DNA of 36,178 bases from VRUE01 sp035557635. Lineage in GTDB: Bacteria; Actinomycetota; Thermoleophilia; Solirubrobacterales; 70-9. Below, in pieces: positions 28,458 through 36,178 of the stretch. The stretch lies in contig DATMDR010000050.1 of assembly GCA_035557635.1 (NCBI GenBank), forward strand, positions 1 to 36,178. The letters are read 5' to 3'. The position numbers were made by a program, and so were the translations under genes. The notes beneath the pieces were generated by a model. The model ran no database searches. It saw only the letters and a program-made list of their open reading frames with translations, and was not told where the DNA came from. Numbering within the stretch: the first letter of the stretch is position 1; the number at the start of each line of letters is the position of its first letter.

Positions 28458-28901
28458 CTAGCCAACCCGGCGATAGGTCATGTCGAAGTCGGTGCGGAAC
28501 TCGCCGTCCTCGGCCAGCTCCCAGCGGCCTTCGATCGTCCGTCCGTCGGCGGCGATCTTCCCGGTGAAGCGTTGGGCGAACGGCTCACCGTCGCGCCACA
28601 GCTTCCACTCGCCGTCGCCGATGCTCATCTCGTAGACGCGACAAACGCCGCGGTCGTCGGAGTAGAGCTGGAAGTAGGTCCCCGCCGCGGCATCACAGCC
28701 GATCACCGCGACTCCGTTCCGCGCCTCGGGCATGTCCACGCTCCAGCGCTGGATCAGGTGCGCCCCCGAGTCGTGCCACTCGAAACTGACCCTTCCCTCC
28801 CCTGGCCACGGCTCTCCGTCGGGAGGTCCAGCCTCGATTACCCACTCCCCCACCAGTGGCTCGAGCTCCTTCAAGACCTCCTCTGCTGTCGGCTGGTCCA
28901 T
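28458..28901 (-). CDS. Lipocalin/DUF1579-like small protein
   Basis: A 147-residue beta-rich protein. It starts with an amphipathic helix (PTAEEVLKELEPLVGEW), then alternating strands including GRVSFEWHDSGAHLIQRWSV, YFQLYSDDRGVCRVYEMSIG and TIEGRWELAEDGEFRTDFDM. The GxW near residue 18 and strand pattern fit a lipocalin-like or DUF1579 barrel that carries small ligands; the assignment is by pattern only. AGGAGG lies five bases before the ATG at 28901. It is a single-gene unit between the amino acid dehydrogenase and the PLP enzyme. Confidence 0.65.
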   Translation of the reverse strand: MDQPTAEEVLKELEPLVGEWVIEAGPPDGEPWPGEGRVSFEWHDSGAHLIQRWSVDMPEARNGVAVIGCDAAAGTYFQLYSDDRGVCRVYEMSIGDGEWKLWRDGEPFAQRFTGKIAADGRTIEGRWELAEDGEFRTDFDMTYRRVG

Positions 28902-28949
28902 CTCTCCTCCTTCGGTCGCCTCCGCCAGAGGCTACGCCTGCCCTTCGGC

Positions 28950-28977
28950 GACGGGCCGCGTTCTAACGCGGCCCGTC
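28950..28977 (-). terminator. 13-bp hairpin spanning the PLP-enzyme stop codon
   Basis: GACGGGCCGCGTT and its exact complement are separated by only two bases, and the TAG stop of the PLP gene is at the loop (28963-28965). The last codons encode part of the stem. No U tract follows, so termination may need Rho, or the structure may protect the mRNA end. A similar but shorter repeat lies over the DUF2834 stop (9084-9102). Confidence 0.5.
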
Positions 28978-29952
28978 GGTATGCACGAACAGCACGGGGT
29001 CACCGAGGCGGCCCTCCGCGCGTAGCGCCAACAGGCCGGACATCGCCTTCGCGGTGTAGACAGGATCGAGCGAGAGCCGCTCCTCGGATGCGAGCGCGGC
29101 GGCGTGCGTGGCGGCCTCGGTGGGATGGCCGTAGCCCGCTCCGATCTGGTCTCGGGTCAGGTCGAGCATGTCCGGCTCGAGCTGGAGCCGGCCGAGGCGT
29201 GCTCCACGACGCTCCAGCAGCTTGGCGGTGCGCCGCGCGAGGCGGGCGAACACCGGGGCGTCGAGGCGGAGCTGGTCGTTGACCACGACCCCGACCACGC
29301 GGGTGCGCAGGCCGGCGAGCTGGAGGCCGAGCGCCAGGCCGGCCGCGGTACCCCCGGTGCCGACCGGGACGACGACATGTGCCGGCTCGGGCAGCGAGCC
29401 GTCCTCGACCTGGGCGGCAATCTCCAGCGCCGCCTCGACATAGCCGAGCGCTCCGACCGGCGAGGAGCCACCGGCCGGCAGCAGGTACGGCGGGCGGCCA
29501 CCGCGAGCGTTGCGAGCGAGCAGCCACGGCAACATCGCCACGGTGCGCGCCTTCGTGCGGGTGCGATAGATGCGCGCACCCGAGGCATCGAGCCGGGCGA
29601 GCTGGGCGCGGACGTGGAGGTCGATCGGCTGGTCGACGAGCGCGAGTGCGGTCTCGAGGCCGTGTTCGCGGGCATAGAGCGCAGTCGCCAGCCCCCAGTT
29701 CGTGCCGAGGCCACCGAAGGTGAGGATCGAGCGGCGGCCGCGGCGCCGGGCATCGGGGATCAGCCACTCGAGCTTGCGCACCTTGTTACCACCCCAGCCG
29801 CCCGAGCCGAAGCTGCCGTCTTCCTTCACCCAGACGCCTAGACCGGCCAGCTCGCGGACGGGCGTCGGGCGCTCGGACAGCGCGAGATGGGGAAGGGTCT
29901 CGGCCAGGGCCGGAAAGCGCTCATGCAGATAAGTGATCAAGACTGTGAGCAT
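28963..29952 (-). CDS. PLP-dependent D-cysteine desulfhydrase/ACC deaminase-like enzyme
   Basis: A 329-residue fold-type II PLP enzyme. The Schiff-base lysine is in GGWGGNKVRKLEWL; ILTFGGLGTNWGLATALYA provides the substrate-binding loop, VVPVGTGGTAAGLALGLQ the phosphate-binding glycines, and LDPVYTAKAMSGLLAL the C-terminal signature of the ACC-deaminase/D-cysteine desulfhydrase family. It would release ammonia from a D-amino acid or related substrate. The start is ATG 29952 or the TTG at 29940; both fit the N-terminus. The ATG is at the same CATG as the start of the rightward ABC gene (29951). Confidence 0.87.
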   Translation of the reverse strand: MLTVLITYLHERFPALAETLPHLALSERPTPVRELAGLGVWVKEDGSFGSGGWGGNKVRKLEWLIPDARRRGRRSILTFGGLGTNWGLATALYAREHGLETALALVDQPIDLHVRAQLARLDASGARIYRTRTKARTVAMLPWLLARNARGGRPPYLLPAGGSSPVGALGYVEAALEIAAQVEDGSLPEPAHVVVPVGTGGTAAGLALGLQLAGLRTRVVGVVVNDQLRLDAPVFARLARRTAKLLERRGARLGRLQLEPDMLDLTRDQIGAGYGHPTEAATHAAALASEERLSLDPVYTAKAMSGLLALRAEGRLGDPVLFVHTDGPR

Positions 29953-30793
29953 GACTGCTGCCCTGTCTGCCCGCGGCCTCTCGAAGCGCTACGGCAGGAC
30001 GACCGCGCTCGGCGCCGTCGATCTCGAGGTCGAGGCGGGAGAGCTGGTCGGCCTACTCGGCCCCAACGGGGCGGGTAAGTCGACGCTGGTGAAGATCGCC
30101 TGCGGCCTGGTCCGGCCGACGGCCGGGGAGGCGCACGTCGCCGGCGTACCGGCCGGCAGCCGGGCGGCACGAGCTTCCACCGGCTACCTCGCCGAGCTGT
30201 TCCGCTTCCCCGGCTGGGCCCGCGCCGAGGAGGTGCTCGCGCTGCACCAGCGCCTGGCCCGCTCCGACGGCGGGGCGGCGGAGCGCGAGGCGCTGCTGGC
30301 TCGAGTCGGCCTCGCGAGCGAGGGCGGGCGCCGGGTGGAGACGATGAGCAAGGGCATGCAGCAGCGGCTGGGCATCGCCCAGGCGCTGATCGGCGACCCG
30401 CGGCTGGTGCTGCTCGACGAGCCGACGAGCGCGCTCGACCCAGGCGGCCGTCGCACGGTGCGCGAGCTGCTCGTCGGGCTGCGCGACCAGGGCGTCGGCG
30501 TGCTGCTGAACTCACACCTGCTCAGCGAGATCGAGCTCGTCTGTGACCGGGTCGTGATCATCGACGGCGGCCGGGTGGTGACCGAGGGACGGCCGGAGGA
30601 CCTGACCGCGACCGGTGGCGTCGAAGTCGAGACATCCGAAGGCGTGCAGGTCCTGCCCGACGCGCGCCGCGAGGACGTCCCGCGAATCGTCCGCGAGCTG
30701 GTGGCCGACGGCACCGAGGTCTACGGCGTCCGCGTGGTGAGCGGCACGCTCGAGGACGCCTATCTAGCCGCCGTGGTGGGGCGCGACGGGTGA
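29951..30793 (+). CDS. ABC transporter ATP-binding protein (ABC-2/CcmA-like)
   Basis: A 280-residue ATPase: MTAALSARGLSKRYG with Walker A GPNGAGKST, signature TMSKGMQQRLGIAQAL (SKGMQQR variant of the LSGGQ motif), Walker B LVLLDEPTSALDPGGRR and the switch LNSHLLSEIELVCDRVVII. The SKGMQQ signature and short C-terminus (EVYGVRVVSGTLEDAYLAAV) suit an ABC-2 exporter. GTG codons at 29933 and 29945 are in frame; I chose ATG. The stop overlaps the permease start by four bases (GTGA). Confidence 0.9.
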   Translation: MTAALSARGLSKRYGRTTALGAVDLEVEAGELVGLLGPNGAGKSTLVKIACGLVRPTAGEAHVAGVPAGSRAARASTGYLAELFRFPGWARAEEVLALHQRLARSDGGAAEREALLARVGLASEGGRRVETMSKGMQQRLGIAQALIGDPRLVLLDEPTSALDPGGRRTVRELLVGLRDQGVGVLLNSHLLSEIELVCDRVVIIDGGRVVTEGRPEDLTATGGVEVETSEGVQVLPDARREDVPRIVRELVADGTEVYGVRVVSGTLEDAYLAAVVGRDG

Positions 30794-31647
30794 GCGACGC
30801 GATCACCATCGCCGGCCATGCGCTGCGGGAGGCGGTCCGCCGCCGGGTGCTGCTCGTCGTCGCGCTGCTGACCGCGGCCTTCCTCGCCCTCTACGCGCTG
30901 GCCGCCTTCGAGACCTTCGACTCGCTCGAGCAGACGAGCGCCGGCGACTTCATCCCGATCGACGAGCGGGCGCTGGCGGGCGGGACGCTGCTCGGCCTGG
31001 CGATGTTCGTCGCCCTCTTCCTCGGCGTGGTGCTGGCCGTCTTCCTCACGCTCGGCGCGGTCCGCGGCGACGCCGAGCGCGGCCTGCTGCAGCCGCTGGT
31101 AGTGCGTCCTGTCGGGCGTACGACGCTGCTGATCGGACGGCTGCTCGCCGCCTCCGCCGTCTGCGCGCCCTACGTCGTCACCGTCTTCCTCGTCGCCGCG
31201 CTGATCACCAACGCCGCCGGCGACTTCACGCCGGGGTCGCTCGTCGTCCCCGCCGCCGGTCTGGCACTTGGTGTCGTCACCGTAGTGGCGATCTCGCTGC
31301 TCGGCTCGACCGTGCTCGGGACCACCGCCAACGGCATCGCGATCTTCATGGTCTTCGCGACCGGGCTCGCCGCCGGGCTGCTGGGCCAGATCGGCGACGC
31401 GCTCGACGTCGACAGCTTGACGACAGCGAGTTCGATCATCTCCTGGATCGTCCCCTTCGAGGCGCTCTACCAGAACGGCCTCCACGCGCTGACCTCGGAC
31501 ATCGACGGCGCGACCGGCGTGATCGTGCAGCTCGGGCCCTTCGGCGGCGCCAGCAACGTCGGCGCCGCGATCTGGCTCTGGGCAGTCGCCTGGTCCACCG
31601 CCGTGCTGGCACTGGCGGCGCTGGCGTTCCGCCGCCGCGATCTTTGA
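30790..31647 (+). CDS. ABC-2 family permease
   Basis: A 285-residue membrane protein, the partner of the ATPase. It has about six transmembrane helices: LLVVALLTAAFLALYALAAF, LLGLAMFVALFLGVVLAVF, LLAASAVCAPYVVTVFLVAA, VVTVVAISLLGSTVLG, GIAIFMVFATGLAAGLLGQI, and IWLWAVAWSTAVLALAALAF. The DAERGLLQPLVVRPVGRTTL loop after the second helix is the typical ABC-2 coupling region. GTG start at 30790. Substrate unknown. It marks the right edge of the high-GC block before the restriction-modification island. Confidence 0.88.
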   Translation: MSDAITIAGHALREAVRRRVLLVVALLTAAFLALYALAAFETFDSLEQTSAGDFIPIDERALAGGTLLGLAMFVALFLGVVLAVFLTLGAVRGDAERGLLQPLVVRPVGRTTLLIGRLLAASAVCAPYVVTVFLVAALITNAAGDFTPGSLVVPAAGLALGVVTVVAISLLGSTVLGTTANGIAIFMVFATGLAAGLLGQIGDALDVDSLTTASSIISWIVPFEALYQNGLHALTSDIDGATGVIVQLGPFGGASNVGAAIWLWAVAWSTAVLALAALAFRRRDL

Positions 31648-31658
31648 ATGGATCTCGT

Positions 31659-31784
31659 ATGGCGTCCCGCAAAAGCGAGAAACTCGTCGCGGTCTCGGCT
31701 GGCGAGAGCATGCTCGAGCTACTCGAGCTGTCCGCATTCAATGATTGGATTCAACTGGCTCCTATGACTAACGACAGATACTGA
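31659..31784 (+). CDS. Possible 41-residue protein upstream of the methyltransferase
   Basis: ATG at 31659 opens MASRKSEKLVAVSAGESMLE, continuing LLELSAFNDWIQLAPMTNDRY to a TGA one base before the methyltransferase ATG. This spacing suggests coupling. No family is recognised; it might be a small regulator or only a fragment. An overlapping 39-codon frame starts at 31648. An inverted repeat (31712-31728) lies inside it, so the DNA may be regulatory rather than coding. Confidence 0.3.
   Translation: MASRKSEKLVAVSAGESMLELLELSAFNDWIQLAPMTNDRY
31712..31728. promoter_or_regulatory. Inverted repeat, candidate operator ahead of the methyltransferase
   Basis: GCTCGAG-CTA-CTCGAGC: 7-bp perfect arms, 3-base spacer, 57 bases before the methyltransferase ATG. 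This size and position suit the operators of XRE-type controller proteins; the neighbouring endonuclease carries such a domain. Confidence 0.35.
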
Positions 31785-31785
31785 G

Positions 31786-32700
31786 ATGCCGCCCCTAACG
31801 AGAGGCGCCCATTTGACCTCGGACGCAACCGTCGGACCTTTCCCGCTCAACGCGGTTACCCATGGCGACTGCCGAGAACTCATTCTCAAACTTCCCGACG
31901 AGTCAATCGACATAGCCATTACTAGCCCCCCATACTGGGGCCAGCGACTATCAAAAGGACACGGGAACGAGGAGGATCCGCGTTCGTACCTGGCGGCTCT
32001 CGCTGAGATCTTCAAGTATCTGCTTCCAAAGCTCAAGCAAGATGGCCTACTTTGGATCAACATCGGTGACTCTTATAACACTCCTGTTAACTGGCGCGAA
32101 TCAGACCGCGCCTACAGCACACTCGGGCCTGCTCAAGAAGGTCTCAATGCCAAAAACTCAGCGTATGTGAAGCCACGAGCAAAGCGTCGTGCGTTTATTG
32201 ATTCCTCGGAGCCATGGCTTCGGTACGGCAATCTTTTGGCTTTGCCATATCGCCTTGTTGTCGCACTATCAGATGCAGGTTATCTATTTCGCGGTGAGGT
32301 TATTTGGCGAAAGAAAAATCCTATGCCCGAGGGCCGATGCCGACGTCCGCATCGGCAGCACGAGCCGATTTATCTCTTCGCCAAGGAGGAGCGGCATGCG
32401 TTTCGTGTTTCCCCCCCCGTCGGTTCAGTCTGGGAGTTTCCTAACGAGAAGGTTCGTGGACTCGCACACTATTCACGCTTTCCAGAGGAGCTGCCTCGGC
32501 GATGCATAGAAGCATCCGGTCAAAGTAAGGATGACGCTGTGGTACTCGATCCCTTCTCGGGGTCAGGAACGACAGGGGTTGCTGCAATCAATCTGGGATA
32601 CTCATACATCGGTTTTGAGATCGATCCTGAGCATGTAATTGCCTCGAACCAGCGCCTAGAAGACGCGGCGGAGTCTCGGATCAATCTGCTTGCATCTTAA
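31786..32700 (+). CDS. Type II DNA methyltransferase, beta-class (N4-cytosine or N6-adenine)
   Basis: A 304-residue site-specific DNA methyltransferase. Catalytic motif IV TSPPYW is at residues 46-51, before the SAM-binding motif I DPFSGSGTTGVAAINLGYSY near residue 260; this order defines the beta class. SPPY is more typical of N4-cytosine enzymes, DPPY of N6-adenine. The middle (residues 95-230) is the target-recognition region. The gene and its partner are visibly lower in GC than the flanks. It is convergent with the endonuclease, overlapping it by 20 bases, and protects host DNA from it. Confidence 0.9.
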   Translation: MPPLTRGAHLTSDATVGPFPLNAVTHGDCRELILKLPDESIDIAITSPPYWGQRLSKGHGNEEDPRSYLAALAEIFKYLLPKLKQDGLLWINIGDSYNTPVNWRESDRAYSTLGPAQEGLNAKNSAYVKPRAKRRAFIDSSEPWLRYGNLLALPYRLVVALSDAGYLFRGEVIWRKKNPMPEGRCRRPHRQHEPIYLFAKEERHAFRVSPPVGSVWEFPNEKVRGLAHYSRFPEELPRRCIEASGQSKDDAVVLDPFSGSGTTGVAAINLGYSYIGFEIDPEHVIASNQRLEDAAESRINLLAS

Positions 32701-33826
32701 AGCGGGTCCATTCTGCGCGAACAAAAGCCGCAAACGCATCGTTTGAATCTCGGAAATCGCAGACGTAAATCGGTGCAGTGACGTTCTCCTGATTCTGCGG
32801 TGTTGGCTTCGTTCTGCTGTTGTATGAGAAGCACGCCGAGAAGAATCCATCGACCTCGAAATCCTTGCGCTTAGCGCTTCGCGAGTCCGCCATCTCGCCC
32901 AGCAACTGCCCAAGCTCCCCTCGATTCACTGGGTTCTCGCTTGGAGTGCTCTTGCAGTCCATCGTCCAAAAGGGAGAGCAGTAGCCCGCGTCTATGAGAG
33001 CCTTGCTGAGCTCGACATCATCGGTGCGTCGCTCAGCGAAGCTTGCCTTGACATGGACGACTCCGAAACATACGGCACGTCCATCTTTCCCTGTGGCACT
33101 AAGTACGACATCTACCTTGTCAGGCTCAAGACGACTCGGAACATCCAGCTGACCGACCAGCAATTCCTTCTCGTCGCCAAGTGGAATGGAGATTTCGATC
33201 CCATGTTTTCGCAGAAAGGGTCCATAATGACTCACCAATACTCGCTCTAGTGCCCAACCGCCGGTACGTACCCAGCTCTGGTGAAAATTGCGACGTGCTT
33301 CAGCTGCTGGATGGTTGAATGGGTCGAGATAGGCGCGGTAAATCAAAAACCACCAAAGATCAGACGGGTTGGCATGTGGCCAGCGCCTGACTGCTAGCTC
33401 AAAAGAAGCAACCACAGCGTTACTCTTCTGCTGCTCTCCTGCAAGTCCATCTCGAAGCACGCGAAGTACGGACTCGAACTCTTCCAAAGACGCGCTTTTC
33501 AATCGGTACGACGCCTCGTGGTCGGCGTAGTCGAACTGAAGAACAAGATCTTCGCCTACGCTTTCCGCGAAGAGGCTCCGTGCAACGGATCCAGCAGAGG
33601 CATCGGCTTCGATTTCTGTGAAAAGCTCGCCGGCAGTTCGGCCAATCTCATGAAGTATCGCGATGAGAACATCAAGAGCGGGCACTGCTTCTCCAGCCTC
33701 AAAGCGATGGATCCAGCCAGGACCAAGAATCAGCCGCTCCTCAAGCTCTTGCGCAGATAGTCCCGCTTCTTCGCGGAACAAACGCAGGCGAGCCAGTATG
33801 CGTTCGACGGTTGGACTGATCGGCAT
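32681..33826 (-). CDS. Restriction endonuclease with N-terminal XRE-type HTH (BsaWI/CCGG-family-like)
   Basis: A 381-residue protein. Residues 8-62 are an XRE helix-turn-helix (LARLRLFREEAGLSAQELEE, LGPGWIHRFEAGEAVPALDV). The endonuclease part follows: WVRTGGWALERVLVSHYGPF with a helix glutamate (E194), P235-D236 and D239 in EPDKVDVVLS, K260 in VVHVKAS and E272. The ExK glutamate is replaced by H258, and a downstream glutamate may substitute, as in the CCGG-family enzymes (Cfr10I/Bse634I layout). The BsaWI-family assignment is by pattern and the recognition site is not inferred. It partners the adjacent methyltransferase. TAGTCT ends seven bases before its ATG. Confidence 0.75.
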   Translation of the reverse strand: MPISPTVERILARLRLFREEAGLSAQELEERLILGPGWIHRFEAGEAVPALDVLIAILHEIGRTAGELFTEIEADASAGSVARSLFAESVGEDLVLQFDYADHEASYRLKSASLEEFESVLRVLRDGLAGEQQKSNAVVASFELAVRRWPHANPSDLWWFLIYRAYLDPFNHPAAEARRNFHQSWVRTGGWALERVLVSHYGPFLRKHGIEISIPLGDEKELLVGQLDVPSRLEPDKVDVVLSATGKDGRAVCFGVVHVKASFAERRTDDVELSKALIDAGYCSPFWTMDCKSTPSENPVNRGELGQLLGEMADSRSAKRKDFEVDGFFSACFSYNSRTKPTPQNQENVTAPIYVCDFRDSNDAFAAFVRAEWTRFKMQAD

Positions 33827-33833
33827 CGCCAGG

Positions 33834-33839
33834 AGACTA
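33834..33839 (-). promoter_or_regulatory. Candidate -10 box (TAGTCT), leaderless start of the endonuclease
   Basis: Read leftward, TAGTCT is followed by CCTGGCG and the ATG at 33826. From the box through the start codon it differs at one base from the serine hydrolase promoter at 11888-11903. A leaderless message would keep endonuclease expression low and directly promoter-controlled. Confidence 0.45.
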
Positions 33840-33865
33840 TCCGGACCAATTAGCGACCCCTTCGC

Positions 33866-36178
<2,313 letters not shown>

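Overview
This is a compact, very GC-rich chromosomal stretch, roughly 70% G+C by eye. Gene content and style suggest a soil-type actinobacterium, perhaps in the Thermoleophilia/Solirubrobacterales neighbourhood. That placement is inference. It rests on GTG starts, an F420-type (Ddn-like) oxidoreductase, LigD, many ABC-2 exporters and an ECF sigma factor paired with a YCII/DGPF protein. No rRNA, tRNA, CRISPR array, transposase or integrase was recognised. Genes are packed tightly: same-strand neighbours often overlap by 1-4 bases, and six convergent pairs overlap at their ends.

Layout. 1-1121: an ABC-2 exporter (permease cut by the window edge), divergent from a Gly/Cys-tailed GRDP-like protein (1213-1842), with a 24-bp perfect palindrome between them. 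1853-7996: SDR plus CMD-family protein, a stand-alone 5'-3' exonuclease convergent with a LigD phosphoesterase-ligase, a cyclase-family hydrolase and a Baeyer-Villiger-type monooxygenase. 7997-9090: a scarred region with a 19-codon remnant of a reductase gene, a VOC protein, and a candidate leader made of a near-perfect anti-Shine-Dalgarno complement, a 14-codon ORF and a UUCG hairpin. 9091-13465: a DUF2834 membrane protein, FAD oxidoreductase, secreted serine hydrolase and aldehyde dehydrogenase. 13479-16815: a sugar cassette (DegT aminotransferase, GT2 glycosyltransferase, FdtA/QdtA-like ketoisomerase, hexapeptide N-acyltransferase) that fits formation and transfer of a 3-amino-3,6-dideoxyhexose. 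16781-22591: methyltransferase, DrrAB-like exporter, Ddn-like and NADPH:FMN-type redox proteins, a frameshifted ECF sigma factor with its YCII partner, and a small membrane protein. 22879-23867: DUF2294, DCC and NTF2-like small proteins. 23888-28404: a promoter, a structured leader and a tightly coupled operon for E1-alpha, E1-beta and E2 of a 2-oxoacid dehydrogenase plus a Leu/Val-type amino acid dehydrogenase, i.e. branched-chain amino acid to acyl-CoA, with no E3. 28458-31647: a lipocalin-like protein, a PLP desulfhydrase/ACC-deaminase-like enzyme and another ABC exporter. 31659-33826: a lower-GC restriction-modification island, a beta-class methyltransferase convergent with an XRE-HTH-fused restriction endonuclease. 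33866-36178: a UvrA2-like ABC ATPase whose start lies beyond the window.

The most interesting signals are not single genes. (1) A recurrent TANNNT-N6-8-start arrangement implies leaderless transcription, including two divergent pairs whose -10 boxes overlap. (2) The leader-like element at 8851-9056. (3) The three-hairpin repeated leader ahead of the 2-oxoacid dehydrogenase operon. (4) The HTH-endonuclease fusion with a candidate operator upstream of the methyltransferase. Functions are inferred from motifs read by eye; no database search was run.
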